NCBI RefSeq assembly: GCF_012927185.1
Contig: NZ_JABBGB010000003.1
Span: 1,655,031 to 1,719,030, forward strand
Reading direction: 5' to 3'
Length of the DNA: 64,000 bases
Source: Pseudoflavitalea sp. G-6-1-2
Lineage (GTDB): Bacteria > Bacteroidota > Bacteroidia > Chitinophagales > Chitinophagaceae
Shown: positions 6,120 through 15,740 of the stretch, one piece after another
How the letters are laid out: each line of letters begins with the position of its first letter
Numbering within the stretch: position 1 is the first letter of the stretch
Translations under genes and position numbers: made by a program
The notes under the pieces: generated by a model
What the model saw: only the letters and a program-made list of their open reading frames with translations
Told to the model about the DNA's origin: nothing
The model's database searches: none

Positions 6120-8087
6120 ATGAAAAAATTACTGTTGATTTTGATGGTGCTGATGGCATCTGCCCGGTTGTTTTCCCAGACAACTCAGCTGGACAGTATC
6201 AAAGCCGTAATTGCCAAACATCCGCAACGCGATTCCCTGCGCGTAAGCATGCTGGTAGATTATGTGCTCACTGCCGTTAACACCAACACTTCACAGGCAC
6301 TCCCCTTTATGCAGGAGATAGTATCCATCAGCAAAGAATTGAATTTCGCCAAAGGCATACAGTTAGGATACATCTACCTTCAGATCTATTACTCAGACAG
6401 AGGAGATTTCGCCGAATCTGCGCTTTATGGAGATACAGCCATTCGGGTGCTGCAAAAAGATACCAGTCTGTCTGCCACTATCAATATTGCTTACCTCTAT
6501 AATAATCTGGGTGGAGACAGTTATAAAATGGGCGATTATTCCAAAGCCATCGATCATTACACGAAAGCCGCTGAAATAATGGAGAAGTACAAGCCGGAAA
6601 TAATCGCTTCTGCATATAACGGTCTGTCGGTAGTGTACGAAGCATTGTCTCAACCGGAAAAAGCATTTGAATACGACAAGAAAGCAATAGCCGCTGCGGA
6701 AAAAAGCGGAAATAAAGCGTCCATTGCCAGGCGTTATCTGAATTATGCCGAAAGACTTTTCAACCTCAAATATTACAGGGAAGCAGACAGCATGCTGAAA
6801 AAATCGGCACCGCTGGTTTCGGAAACCAATGATGTTATTGCCATGGCTTTGTTCTATCAGTTGCGCGGTGGCAACAGCAGAATCAAAAAGCAGTATCCGC
6901 AGGCAATTGCCGATTTCAGAGCAGCCTACCAGATTGGGATCGGTAACGATGATAAATATCAGCAGATTAGCCTGCTCGATCCGCTTATCAAATCGCTGCT
7001 CGATGCAGGTGAGCTGGATCAGGCAAAAACAATGAACGATACGCTGCTGGCCAAATCCATCCTTTATCAAATGCCCTTCGGCCGCCTCAATGCCTACGAC
7101 AATCTCGCTAAATGGAACCTGCTCCGGAAAGATTATGCCAATGCCTACAGGTACCTGGAGCTGAAAACTCAGCTCGCAGACAGCATCTCCTCCGACGAAA
7201 CCAAAAGCAAAATCTCCATGATGGAGACCCGTTTTAAGGTTGCCGGAAAAGACAGGGAAATAAAATCATTGCAGGATGAAAAACAAATACAGCAACTTCA
7301 GCTCCGTCAGAAAAGCACTTTCATTTATATCCTGATAGGAAGTGCAATAGCACTACTCATAATTTCTTTACTCTCCTACCGCAATTACCGGCATCGCCAA
7401 AAACTTCAGCAGGCAATAATCGATGAACTGGAAACTGAAAAACAACTGACTGCCACAGAAGCCGTATTCAAAGGCGAAGAGCAGGAACGTACCAGACTGG
7501 CGAAAGACCTTCACGATGGATTGGGAGGCATGCTGAGCGGGATAAAATTTTCGTTAAGCAACATGAAAGAAAATCTGGTAATGACGCCCGACAATGCCCG
7601 CGCATTCGGACGCAGCATCGATATGCTCGACAGCTCCATTAAAGAAATGCGACGTGTAGCACACAATATGATGCCGGAAATACTGGTGAAATACGGTCTG
7701 GATACAGCTTTGAAAGAGTTCTGCAGTGAAATAGACCGCAGCGGAGCCATCCATGCAGATTACCAATCCGTAGGCATGGGTAACGTAACTATCGATCAAA
7801 CCACCAGTGTTGCCATTTACCGCGTTGTACAGGAACTGGTGAACAATGCCATAAAACATGCGCAGGCAAAGTGTGTGCTGGTGCAATTGCATCATTCAGT
7901 GCAGGAAAAAATGCTGGCTGTTACCGTAGAAGATAACGGTAAAGGACTCGATGTAAATATGCTCAAAGATGCTGCCGGCCTTGGCTGGCGAAGCATTCAA
8001 AACCGGGTAGACTTTCTGAAAGGGAAAATTGATGTACATTCAAAACCCGATGAAGGCACTTCTGTGATGATTGAGATCGGGATCTGA
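6120..8087 (+). CDS. TPR-containing sensor histidine kinase (NarX/DegS-type)
   Basis: The 655-residue membrane kinase starts with a signal peptide (residues 1-20). Residues about 80-350 hold TPR repeats (for example YNNLGGDSYKMGDYSKAIDHY), predicted periplasmic. A transmembrane helix spans 400-419 and is followed by a coiled coil. The HisKA_3 dimerisation box has RTRLAKDLHDGLGG with phospho-acceptor His465. The HATPase_c domain has VVQELVNNAIKHA (N box) and VEDNGKGLD with GLGW (G boxes). It pairs with the response regulator 23 bases downstream. The signal sensed by the TPR part is unknown. It is divergent from the exported-protein operon, which may be a target (inference). Confidence 0.92.
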   Translation: MKKLLLILMVLMASARLFSQTTQLDSIKAVIAKHPQRDSLRVSMLVDYVLTAVNTNTSQALPFMQEIVSISKELNFAKGIQLGYIYLQIYYSDRGDFAESALYGDTAIRVLQKDTSLSATINIAYLYNNLGGDSYKMGDYSKAIDHYTKAAEIMEKYKPEIIASAYNGLSVVYEALSQPEKAFEYDKKAIAAAEKSGNKASIARRYLNYAERLFNLKYYREADSMLKKSAPLVSETNDVIAMALFYQLRGGNSRIKKQYPQAIADFRAAYQIGIGNDDKYQQISLLDPLIKSLLDAGELDQAKTMNDTLLAKSILYQMPFGRLNAYDNLAKWNLLRKDYANAYRYLELKTQLADSISSDETKSKISMMETRFKVAGKDREIKSLQDEKQIQQLQLRQKSTFIYILIGSAIALLIISLLSYRNYRHRQKLQQAIIDELETEKQLTATEAVFKGEEQERTRLAKDLHDGLGGMLSGIKFSLSNMKENLVMTPDNARAFGRSIDMLDSSIKEMRRVAHNMMPEILVKYGLDTALKEFCSEIDRSGAIHADYQSVGMGNVTIDQTTSVAIYRVVQELVNNAIKHAQAKCVLVQLHHSVQEKMLAVTVEDNGKGLDVNMLKDAAGLGWRSIQNRVDFLKGKIDVHSKPDEGTSVMIEIGI

Positions 8088-8110
8088 CTATTCATTGTAA
8101 TACCTGCTGC

Positions 8111-8728
8111 ATGATAACTAAATTATTCATCGTCGACGATCATTACATGGTAATAGAGGGCATCCGCTCTTTGTTGCAGCACGAAAATAATATCGAATGG
8201 ATGGGCCACGCCACCAATGCCGCTTCCTGCCTGAGTTTCCTGAAACAACAGCTGCCGGATGTTGTACTGATGGATATAAACCTGCCTGATAAAAGCGGTA
8301 TCGATTTGTGCAAAGAAGTGAAAGAATTATACCCTGCCCTGCAGATCCTGGGCCTCAGTACGTTTAATCAGCAGGCGGTTATTCAGCATATGATGCAGAA
8401 CGGCGCCTCCGGATACGTTTTGAAAAATGCTACCAAAGAAGAACTGATGGAAGCCATTCAGGTAGTATCGGCAGGTAAGAACTATCTCAGTTTTGAAGCT
8501 GCCCTGTCGCTAAGAGAATCAAAACAATCGCAGCCACTGATCACCCGAAGGGAAAAAGAGGTGCTGCTTTTAATTGCAGAAGGACTTACCAACGCAGAAA
8601 TATCGGAGAAACTTTTCATCAGCGTACCTACAGTGAACACACACAGAAAAAGCCTGCTGGAGAAATTCGGCGCCAAGAATACTGCCATTCTTATCAGTAT
8701 GGCAAGCAGGCAGGGACTGATTTTGTAA
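8111..8728 (+). CDS. NarL/FixJ-family response regulator
   Basis: The 205-residue product has a receiver domain at 1-120 with the acidic pair D9-D10, phospho-acceptor D55 (VLMDINLPD) and Lys in YVLKN. A LuxR-type HTH is at about 140-200 (LITRREKEVLLLIAEGLT, NAEISEKLFIS, VNTHRKSLLEKFG). All key residues are present. It is the cognate partner of the preceding histidine kinase and ends at a strong bidirectional terminator. Confidence 0.95.
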   Translation: MITKLFIVDDHYMVIEGIRSLLQHENNIEWMGHATNAASCLSFLKQQLPDVVLMDINLPDKSGIDLCKEVKELYPALQILGLSTFNQQAVIQHMMQNGASGYVLKNATKEELMEAIQVVSAGKNYLSFEAALSLRESKQSQPLITRREKEVLLLIAEGLTNAEISEKLFISVPTVNTHRKSLLEKFGAKNTAILISMASRQGLIL

Positions 8729-8753
8729 TGAAGCAGATCAATGTAATAAAAAA

Positions 8754-8789
8754 AGAAAGTCCCGGTAAACGATGTTACCGGGACTTTCT
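8754..8789. terminator. Bidirectional terminator between convergent genes
   Basis: A perfect 15-bp stem (8754-8768 with 8775-8789; arm begins AGAAAGTCCCGG) is preceded by an A-run, which acts as a T-run on the minus strand. It serves the response regulator (+) and the metalloprotease (-). Confidence 0.9.
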
Positions 8790-8824
8790 ATTGTATGTAT
8801 CCGGAGCGTACTCCGCATATCTGT

Positions 8825-11431
8825 TTATTTAGGATCCAGCGCTTTATTGATCACCAGCGTCAGCGCACCGCGATGCGCTTTGGTTTCTTCGTTCGTAGAA
8901 ACGGCTGTTGCCAGTTGAGCCTTGATCTTTTTCAGTGTATTCAACGCCGCAGCTTTGGAGATATCATCAAAATCTTTAGAATCAGTGATAGCAGCCAGGC
9001 CTCTTACGAAGAGCGACTGCAGGTTCTGACGATATACATTCACATTAGTGGCATTGTCTGCGCTGAAGATGCCCTTTTGCAGATCACTCATTACATCCGC
9101 TACGCTGTACTGATTGCCATACAGGCGGGTGTTGGTGATACGCTGCAATGTGGCAGGATGCAGAATATGCGACAGTGCGCCGCCTGCCTGCAATTGCAGT
9201 ACAGTCATGGTTGTGCGTGGATCATCACCGGACTGGTTCTGATTGAATCCACGACGCTGTGGCTGCAGGTAAGGGAATATCTGCGCATCTGCATCGAATG
9301 CATTGGGTGCAAAAACATATTTGGTGAGCACATCCATGGCTTTTTTCTGTGTTGCCAGCGGAACCGGAGTAAATGGTTTGTTGGTTGACTTCTGCTCTGG
9401 GAAGCTTCTGTCTACATACACACCACCGATATAGCGGCTCACTGCTGCGATCATGTTGATGCGCTGCGTTTGCATGTTGCCGTAACGGGCTCTCAGCTCT
9501 GCATACGACTGACCATTTTTTGAGTATTTGCCGATCAGTTTAGGAATAGCTGTGTTCACGATCTTGAAACGCTCTTCAGCATAGCCAATGGCGTCGTTTG
9601 TGTGATCCATGATGTTCACACGTGGGTCCATTGCTTTACCGGGAGAACGCATATCATCACCATCGTTACCGAAAGTGAGTTGCGGATCGTTGCTGCGGCT
9701 GAGGATCTTGTTCAGTCCTGCTTCTTCCTGACCTGCAGGGAATTCAGTATAACCGAACTCGATAGCCCATACATCATAAGGACCAGCCTTGGTGGTGTAG
9801 TAATCGCCCTGTTTGCTCTTATCGGCAGCGATGTTCACAGCTGGATAATCCATTACAGAGCCCATGGTACCGATCTTATGGGTGATAGCAGTATTGTTGA
9901 TCTCTTCGGGGCTCAGCATCTGACTTGCCTTCATGTTGTGATTGAGACCCAGTGTGTGTCCCATCTCGTGCATGATGAGGTAAGTGAGAAACTGTTTGTG
10001 CATTACTTTCAGTTCAGCTGGTGGTGCGTCGTTTGCATCGAGGAAAGTAGATGCTGCGATGAACTGCGATTTCAGTTCCTGAGCGAGTGCGCAGGTTGCG
10101 AGGTGCTCGCGTTTGATGCCGGGGATATGCATTTCAGCCTCATCTTGCTGTCCGAATGTATGGATGAGATTGTTTTGCATGGTTGATGAAGCTGCTCCGT
10201 TGAACAGTTCATCCTGACGGATCATGCCGCTGCCGGTTGCCCATTCTACAGTGATGTCGGCTCCGAGAATTTCTCCTGTTCTTGGGTTAACGAAGCTGGG
10301 CCCGATAGCGCCGTAAGGCGGCTGTGCAGAAGCTACCCAGCGGATTACGTTGTAACGGATATCGTCGGGGCTCCAGGTGGCATCGTCTGGCATGATCTTC
10401 ATCTGAACGGCATTCTTGTAGCCGGCTTTCTCGAAGGCTTCATTCCATTTGTGACCTGCTTCCAGAATAGCTTCGCGGTACTCAACCGGTGTGGTATTCT
10501 CGATCCAGTAAACGAGTGGCTGAACCGGCTCGCTGATGGCTGCACTGGCATCTTTCTTCTTCAGGTTCCAGCGATGGATCAGATCTTTGTATGGTGTTGG
10601 ACTTGTAGAAGTGAGGTCCGTAACGGTTTCTGTGAAGTAACCAACACGCGGATCGTCATATCTTGGTTTGTAATCGTTCTGTGGCATTTCGATCAGTGTA
10701 TGCTGAATGCGTACACGCACGTAACGGGCATCGGTGATGTCGGCACCACCGGAATTGATGGTATACGGATTGTCGTATGCCATATCCACTACTATATCGG
10801 TATTGTTCGGGAAAGAACGGATCGCAGCCACTTTCGATTTGCCGGGATTGAGGCTGCCCAGGTTGAACTGCATCGCGGCAAACGGACTTGGGCCGAAGTT
10901 TGGTTTAACAGCATCCATCTTTTCGCTGATGAACAGCGCGTCTGCATTGATCAGATAACCATCACCATCTTCTCCGCTTACTTTCTCTGCGTGGAAAATA
11001 GCTTCGGGTTTATCTACATTGGCAGTTTTGCTCACTGCATCATTCTTGTTATACCAGAAATTGGTATTCAGCTGAGAGAACTCCAGCTTGTCGAACGATT
11101 TCTCCACTTTAAACACAAAGGTTGAGCGATGCATACCCTGGTGCAGAAAGAGTGAGGTAGGTCCGTTGATGGAAAAGCTTTGATAGATGTACTCTTTGCC
11201 GAGCTGGCTTTTTTTGATGTACAACTGAACACTACCGGTGGCTGTATCCTGATAGATGGTGAAGAGGCCGTCTACTTTGCGGCTGCTTTTTACTTTGTCT
11301 GAAATGCCTGCGGGCTTTTTTGCTTTGGCTGTATCCGTAGCTGCAGCGGGGGCAGCTTTAGACTTATCCTGTGCATAGGAAACAATCGTCACGGTTCCCG
11401 AAAACACGAATAACAGTAGGAGTTTTTTCAT
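8825..11431 (-). CDS. Zinc-dependent metalloprotease (DUF5117/DUF4953 family)
   Basis: The 868-residue exported protein has a signal peptide (1-20). The extended metzincin zinc motif HEMGHTLGLNHN lies near residue 489, with a Met-turn candidate (GSVMDYPA) about 45 residues later, as in astacin/matrixin-like clans. Length and layout match the large Bacteroidota metalloproteases annotated DUF5117-DUF4953. It is expected in the periplasm or at the outer surface. Substrate is unknown. The ancestral catalytic residues all appear intact. It is a single gene: the next gene upstream is 90 bases away and unrelated. Confidence 0.92.
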   Translation of the reverse strand: MKKLLLLFVFSGTVTIVSYAQDKSKAAPAAATDTAKAKKPAGISDKVKSSRKVDGLFTIYQDTATGSVQLYIKKSQLGKEYIYQSFSINGPTSLFLHQGMHRSTFVFKVEKSFDKLEFSQLNTNFWYNKNDAVSKTANVDKPEAIFHAEKVSGEDGDGYLINADALFISEKMDAVKPNFGPSPFAAMQFNLGSLNPGKSKVAAIRSFPNNTDIVVDMAYDNPYTINSGGADITDARYVRVRIQHTLIEMPQNDYKPRYDDPRVGYFTETVTDLTSTSPTPYKDLIHRWNLKKKDASAAISEPVQPLVYWIENTTPVEYREAILEAGHKWNEAFEKAGYKNAVQMKIMPDDATWSPDDIRYNVIRWVASAQPPYGAIGPSFVNPRTGEILGADITVEWATGSGMIRQDELFNGAASSTMQNNLIHTFGQQDEAEMHIPGIKREHLATCALAQELKSQFIAASTFLDANDAPPAELKVMHKQFLTYLIMHEMGHTLGLNHNMKASQMLSPEEINNTAITHKIGTMGSVMDYPAVNIAADKSKQGDYYTTKAGPYDVWAIEFGYTEFPAGQEEAGLNKILSRSNDPQLTFGNDGDDMRSPGKAMDPRVNIMDHTNDAIGYAEERFKIVNTAIPKLIGKYSKNGQSYAELRARYGNMQTQRINMIAAVSRYIGGVYVDRSFPEQKSTNKPFTPVPLATQKKAMDVLTKYVFAPNAFDADAQIFPYLQPQRRGFNQNQSGDDPRTTMTVLQLQAGGALSHILHPATLQRITNTRLYGNQYSVADVMSDLQKGIFSADNATNVNVYRQNLQSLFVRGLAAITDSKDFDDISKAAALNTLKKIKAQLATAVSTNEETKAHRGALTLVINKALDPK

Positions 11432-11521
11432 TGTGTGATGCCGTTTTAGTGCTGATGAATATACAAATCATATCCAGATTAAAGGATAATAATTTGATAA
11501 ATGGTCACTGCACTAACGGTA

Positions 11522-12241
11522 TCACCAACCGCTGGCAAGTACGTCGGCGATATGCATGGTCTTCATGGAAAGTCCCTTGTGGCGGATAACCCCATCGATA
11601 TGCATGAGGCAGCTGTGATCGGTGGAGATGATGGTGTCTGCGCCGGACTCTCTGGCGTTGTTCACTTTCTGATCGGCCATGCTGGTAGAAATGGCTTCGA
11701 ATTTCACGGCAAATGTACCGCCGAATCCGCAGCAGGTTTCGTTGTCTTTCATCTCCATCAGATGGAGACCTTTTACATGGCTGAGCAGGCGGCGCGGTTC
11801 TTCTTTGATGCCGCACTCGCGGAGACCCGCACAGCTATCATGATAAGTAGCATTCACCGGAAGGGATGCGCCGAATTTTTCGATCTTCAGCACGTTCACC
11901 AGAAACTCGCTGAACTCGAAAGTTCTTTCTTTCATCTCCTTCACTTCGTTGTGGTGCGAAGAGTTGTCGAAGATCTTGGGATAGTAGTTGCGAACGAACC
12001 CGGTGCAGGATGCACTGGGCGCTACAATGTATTCTGCTCCGCTGAAGTCTTTCAGGAATTTGGAGCAGACATCTTTTGCATCATCCCTGAAACCTGCATT
12101 GTAGGCGGGTTGGCCGCAGCAGGTTTGGTTCGAATTGTATTCAACAGTACAGCCTGCTTTCTCCAGCACCTTTATCATATTGAAGGCAGTCTGGGGATAG
12201 AGCTGATCTATGAAGCAAGGTATAAAAAGCTGTACTGTCAT
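11522..12241 (-). CDS. lutA: LutA/YkgE-type (Fe-S)-binding protein, lactate oxidation
   Basis: The 239-residue cytoplasmic protein has two cysteine-rich CCG domains: FIPCF with CCGQP near residue 41, and HDSC with CCGFGG near residue 178. These are the Cys ligands of LutA and the glycolate-oxidase iron-sulphur subunits. LutA normally works with LutB and LutC in L-lactate oxidation, but neither is next to it here. Its ATG overlaps the ribH stop (ATGA), so it is translationally coupled to ribH, an unexpected partner. The symbol is by family resemblance only. Confidence 0.85.
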   Translation of the reverse strand: MTVQLFIPCFIDQLYPQTAFNMIKVLEKAGCTVEYNSNQTCCGQPAYNAGFRDDAKDVCSKFLKDFSGAEYIVAPSASCTGFVRNYYPKIFDNSSHHNEVKEMKERTFEFSEFLVNVLKIEKFGASLPVNATYHDSCAGLRECGIKEEPRRLLSHVKGLHLMEMKDNETCCGFGGTFAVKFEAISTSMADQKVNNARESGADTIISTDHSCLMHIDGVIRHKGLSMKTMHIADVLASGW

Positions 12242-12738
12242 TTTTTTATTGAATTGTTGAACACCATCATCTTCAGCGCAGTGATCGCTGCTTCTTCTCC
12301 TTTATGTCCGTGGCGGCCACCAATGCGTTCGTCGGCCTGCAGCTGGTTGTCTACGGTGAGTACACCAAAGATAACGGGAACGGGCAGTTGCAGGTTCAGC
12401 TGCAATACGCCGTCTGTAACAGCTCTGCACACATATTCGAAATGTGGTGTATCGCCGCGTAGCACGCATCCCAGTGTAATGAAAGCACAGGGCCTGTTGC
12501 TCTTTGCTTTGTTCGCTTCCCAGTAGGCTTTAACGCCGAAGGGAATTTCAAATGCGCCGGGAACGGTGATGGTGCGGATATCCGTGATGCCGTTTTCTTT
12601 CAGAATGCGGATGGCGCCGTTTTCGAGTTCATCGATCACTGCGGCATTCCATTCGGTTTTCACAATAACGATACAGGCATCCTTACTGAGAATGCCTGTA
12701 TCTATTTGAAATAACTTGCTATTAGTTACATCTGCCAT
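12238..12738 (-). CDS. ribH: 6,7-dimethyl-8-ribityllumazine synthase
   Basis: The 166-residue enzyme catalyses the penultimate step of riboflavin synthesis, joining 5-amino-6-ribitylaminouracil and 3,4-dihydroxy-2-butanone 4-phosphate. Family motifs are all visible: substrate-binding PGAFEIPF, LGCVLRGDTPHFEYV, and the GRHGHKGEEAA segment with the catalytic His and phosphate-binding residues. The length is typical. It sits between a TPR membrane protein (12 bases upstream) and lutA (4-base overlap), so it is part of the pdhA-to-lutA leftward unit. No FMN riboswitch is seen. Confidence 0.96.
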   Translation of the reverse strand: MADVTNSKLFQIDTGILSKDACIVIVKTEWNAAVIDELENGAIRILKENGITDIRTITVPGAFEIPFGVKAYWEANKAKSNRPCAFITLGCVLRGDTPHFEYVCRAVTDGVLQLNLQLPVPVIFGVLTVDNQLQADERIGGRHGHKGEEAAITALKMMVFNNSIKK

Positions 12739-12750
12739 ATGGTAATGGTT

Positions 12751-13458
12751 CTATTTTGTTTCACCCAGTTTGGCCAGATATTTATCGGCCTCATAACCTC
12801 TTTGGGTCAGGGGGAATTTTGCTTTCAGCTCCTGCAGCATGGTGATAGCTTCTTTGGTTTTACCCAGATCGGAAGAGAGCAATGCAGCACGGAAGAGGTA
12901 TTCAGCAGAATTAGCTGCATCGTCAGGGAAAACGCTGCTGGCCTTTCTGTAGCTGTCGATAGCCTCATTCTTTTTGCCCAGTTCAGAGTAAGCATCTCCG
13001 AGCAGACCGTAAGCGCGAACGTTCACGGCATCAGAAGTGGTAGAAAAATCGTTCAGGTATTTTACGGCGTTGTTGAAATCGCCCAGTTGCAGGTAACATG
13101 CACCGGCATAGAATTTAGCCAGGTTACCTGTTTTGGTGCCGCCATATTTGTTGATCACTTTCAAAAATCCCTGATTGGCAGCAGAACCGTCGCCATTGAG
13201 GGCCAGTGCAAAAGAATCGTTCCTGAAATTCTCTTCAGCCTTCCACATAGCGTTGCCGGCTTTTTCGTTTTCAGGTCCTTTCACAAATTTGTTATAAGCA
13301 AAATATCCACCTACCAGCAGTGCAACCACCAGTATAACAGCTGACAATTTTTTGCCGTTCTTGTTCCAGAAACCTTCAAAAGAATTGGCAAATCTGTCTT
13401 CTGCCGTTTTTTGTACAGGCGCTGCTTGTTGTTCGGTTTGTTTTACTTCAGTAGCCAT
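12751..13458 (-). CDS. Membrane-anchored TPR protein (YfgM/Tol-Pal-like)
   Basis: The 235-residue protein has a short cytoplasmic N-terminus, one transmembrane helix at about 39-57 (LSAVILVVALLVGGYFAY), then TPR repeats (AKFYAGACYLQLGDFNNAVKYL, RAYGLLGDAYSELGKKNEAIDSY, AALLSSDLGKTKEAITML). This is the layout of YfgM-type proteins, which work with periplasmic chaperones or the Sec translocon. The exact partner here is unknown. It lies 35 bases downstream of pdhA and 12 bases before ribH. Confidence 0.85.
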   Translation of the reverse strand: MATEVKQTEQQAAPVQKTAEDRFANSFEGFWNKNGKKLSAVILVVALLVGGYFAYNKFVKGPENEKAGNAMWKAEENFRNDSFALALNGDGSAANQGFLKVINKYGGTKTGNLAKFYAGACYLQLGDFNNAVKYLNDFSTTSDAVNVRAYGLLGDAYSELGKKNEAIDSYRKASSVFPDDAANSAEYLFRAALLSSDLGKTKEAITMLQELKAKFPLTQRGYEADKYLAKLGETK

Positions 13459-13493
13459 TAGGCAAGAATTGTTTAGGTTGTTTAATAGTGAAA

Positions 13494-14489
13494 TTAGTCC
13501 ACAATGAATGGATAATCGGGTTGGGTTACGATATCTTTCAGCACTTCATCGTCGTTTGGCCATGGTGATTCTTCTGCGAATTTCACGGAAGCATCCACTT
13601 TTTCACCTACCCTCTTGTCGATAGCATCCAGTTCTGCTTCGGTAGCGAACTTGTTCTTCAGAATGGTGTCTTTCACCAGCTGAATAGGATCGCGCTGTTT
13701 GTATTCTTCCACTTCTTCTTTGGTACGGTACTTCTGCGGATCGGAGATAGAGTGACCTTTATAGCGGTAGGTCTTGATCTCCAGCAGGGTTGGACCATCT
13801 CCTTCACGAGCTCTTTTCACCGCGCGTGCTACAGCTTCGTGAACGGCTTCTGCACTCATGCCATCCACTGAATCGGCAGGCATTTCGTAAGCGTCGGCCA
13901 GTTTATAGATATCCACTACGTTGGATGTACGCTCAACTGAGGTACCCATGGCGTAGTTGTTGTTCTCACAGATGAAGATCACAGGGAGCTTCCAGGTCAT
14001 CGCCATGTTGAAAGTCTCATGGAGCATACCCTGACGAGCAGCGCCGTCACCGAAGTAGGTAAGGCACACATTGTCGGTTCCCTTGTATTTTTCAGCAAAA
14101 GCCAGTCCGGCACCAGTGCCGATCTGAGCGCCCACAATGCCGTGGCCGCCAAAGAAATATACATCCTTTCCGAAGAAGTGCATACTTCCGCCTTTACCTT
14201 TTGAACATCCGGTAGCTTTTCCATAGAGCTCTGCCATGCACGATTCTGGGCTCATGCCTTTCGCAAGGCCAAGGCCGTGATCGCGATATGCAGTAATAAA
14301 AGGGTCTTCCTGGCGGGTAGCGGTCATACAACCGGCAGCGATAGCTTCCTGTCCTACATAGGCATGGAAAAATCCGCGGATCTTCCCTTCCATCTTGTAT
14401 TTTTCCTCAGCCATCAGCTCAAACTGACGGATCAGTTGCATCAGCTCGTACCAGTAGAGATAAGTTTCTTTTGAGAATTTAGTGGCCAC
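13494..14489 (-). CDS. pdhA: Pyruvate dehydrogenase E1 component, alpha subunit
   Basis: The 331-residue thiamine-diphosphate enzyme subunit decarboxylates pyruvate. The TPP/Mg motif runs from GDG (147-149) to NNN (176-178): GDGAARQGMLHE then ICENNNYAMGT. The RYKGHSISDP loop that interacts with lipoyl domains is intact. The start is GTG at 14489. A -7 box at 14516-14509 leaves only a short leader. The beta subunit and E2 are not in the neighbouring genes, so the complex is split across loci. Confidence 0.95.
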   Translation of the reverse strand: MATKFSKETYLYWYELMQLIRQFELMAEEKYKMEGKIRGFFHAYVGQEAIAAGCMTATRQEDPFITAYRDHGLGLAKGMSPESCMAELYGKATGCSKGKGGSMHFFGKDVYFFGGHGIVGAQIGTGAGLAFAEKYKGTDNVCLTYFGDGAARQGMLHETFNMAMTWKLPVIFICENNNYAMGTSVERTSNVVDIYKLADAYEMPADSVDGMSAEAVHEAVARAVKRAREGDGPTLLEIKTYRYKGHSISDPQKYRTKEEVEEYKQRDPIQLVKDTILKNKFATEAELDAIDKRVGEKVDASVKFAEESPWPNDDEVLKDIVTQPDYPFIVD

Positions 14490-14508
14490 AGTACAAAAAT
14501 TTGAGGGG

Positions 14509-14516
14509 CAAAGATA
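14509..14516 (-). promoter_or_regulatory. -7 box of the pdhA unit
   Basis: The minus strand reads TATCTTTG, a full match to TAnnTTTG, placing transcription start roughly 13 bases before the GTG start of pdhA. Confidence 0.65.
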
Positions 14517-14614
14517 AGGGGTTAAAGGGAAAAATGACCAATATTTGCAATTCGCTTTCTTCCGGTGCCGGAAGCTTGCTAAACGCTGATAACCTGTACA
14601 GTAAATTTACCTGA

Positions 14615-15700
14615 TTGTTGTTCCTCCACTCCATATCGCTGTTTCAGTTCAAGAACTACGCCCGTACTGAATTTGCCTTCGATAAGCGCATCGTAGGCAT
14701 CTGCGGCCGCAATGGTATGGGCAAAACCAACCTCCTCGACGCTATTTATTATTGCTGTTTCACAAAATCCTATTTCGGCAGGTCCGACGGGGCTCATGTG
14801 CAGCATGGAGCATCAGGGTTCCGGCTGGTAGCCAATATGGAGCTGAACGGGCGGAAAGAAGAGGCCGTGTGCATCCTCCGCGAAACCGGCAAAAAAGAGT
14901 TTTATCTCGAAGGAGAACTCTATGAAAAATTCGCACAGCATGTGGGCCGCTATCCCTGTGTGATCATCGCCCCGGATGATATCCGCATCATCATGGAAGG
15001 AAGTGAAGAAAGAAGGCGTTACATCGATGCCCTCCTCTCCCAGCTCGACAGTCAATACCTGCAACACCTCATCGATTACAACCGTGTATTGCAGCAGCGC
15101 AACGGTTACCTCAAATCGATGGCAGAAAAAAATATCCGTGATACCAGTCTGCTCGATGTATACGATCAGCAGCTGGTGCAATACGGCGAATACATCTTCA
15201 GCAAACGTGCAGAATTTCTGAAAGAACTGATCCCTTCGGTGATCAGTTTTTACAAACAGATCGCCTCCACCGATGAAGAACTGGAGATCGAATACGAAAG
15301 CCAGTTACTGCAACATCCATTCGCTGAATTGTTGCAGCGGAACAGGCAAAAGGATGTATTACTGCAACGTACAAACGCAGGACCGCATCGCGATAACATC
15401 GATCTGCAGCTGAAGAAACAATCCTTCAAAAATCTGGCATCACAGGGGCAACGGAAAAGCCTACTCTTCGCACTCAAGCTTGCAGAGTTTGAACTGCTGA
15501 AAAAACACAAGGGCTTCGCTCCTCTCCTGCTGCTCGACGATGTGTTCGAAAAGCTCGATGAACAACGCATGCACAATCTCCTCGCCTGGGTATGCGTACA
15601 AAACGACGGTCAGATTTTTTTGACGGATACGCACGAAGACCGTATCCGTGGCCACTTCGATGCACTCAACCAACCTTATCAGGTAATTTCATTGCAGTAA
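14615..15700 (+). CDS. recF: DNA replication and repair protein RecF
   Basis: The 361-residue SMC-like ATPase loads RecA at gapped DNA together with RecO and RecR. It shows Walker A GRNGMGKTN near the N-terminus, the ABC signature SQGQRKSLLFALKLAE, and Walker B LLLLDDVFEKLD followed by the D-loop. Length is normal. An in-frame TGA directly precedes the first codon, so the start must be TTG at 14615 or TTG at 14618. The DUF721 gene follows, a pairing often seen near recF in bacteria. Confidence 0.96.
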   Translation: MLFLHSISLFQFKNYARTEFAFDKRIVGICGRNGMGKTNLLDAIYYCCFTKSYFGRSDGAHVQHGASGFRLVANMELNGRKEEAVCILRETGKKEFYLEGELYEKFAQHVGRYPCVIIAPDDIRIIMEGSEERRRYIDALLSQLDSQYLQHLIDYNRVLQQRNGYLKSMAEKNIRDTSLLDVYDQQLVQYGEYIFSKRAEFLKELIPSVISFYKQIASTDEELEIEYESQLLQHPFAELLQRNRQKDVLLQRTNAGPHRDNIDLQLKKQSFKNLASQGQRKSLLFALKLAEFELLKKHKGFAPLLLLDDVFEKLDEQRMHNLLAWVCVQNDGQIFLTDTHEDRIRGHFDALNQPYQVISLQ

Positions 15701-15715
15701 GATTCATCAATTGAT

Positions 15716-15723
15716 TACCTTTG
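15716..15723 (+). promoter_or_regulatory. -7 box of the DUF721 gene
   Basis: TACCTTTG is a full -7 match, with a TTG about 22 bases upstream as a possible -33. It lies downstream of an alternative TTG start at 15711, so it decides the ATG at 15741. Confidence 0.65.
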
Positions 15724-15740
15724 TGTTTCAAGCGAACAAT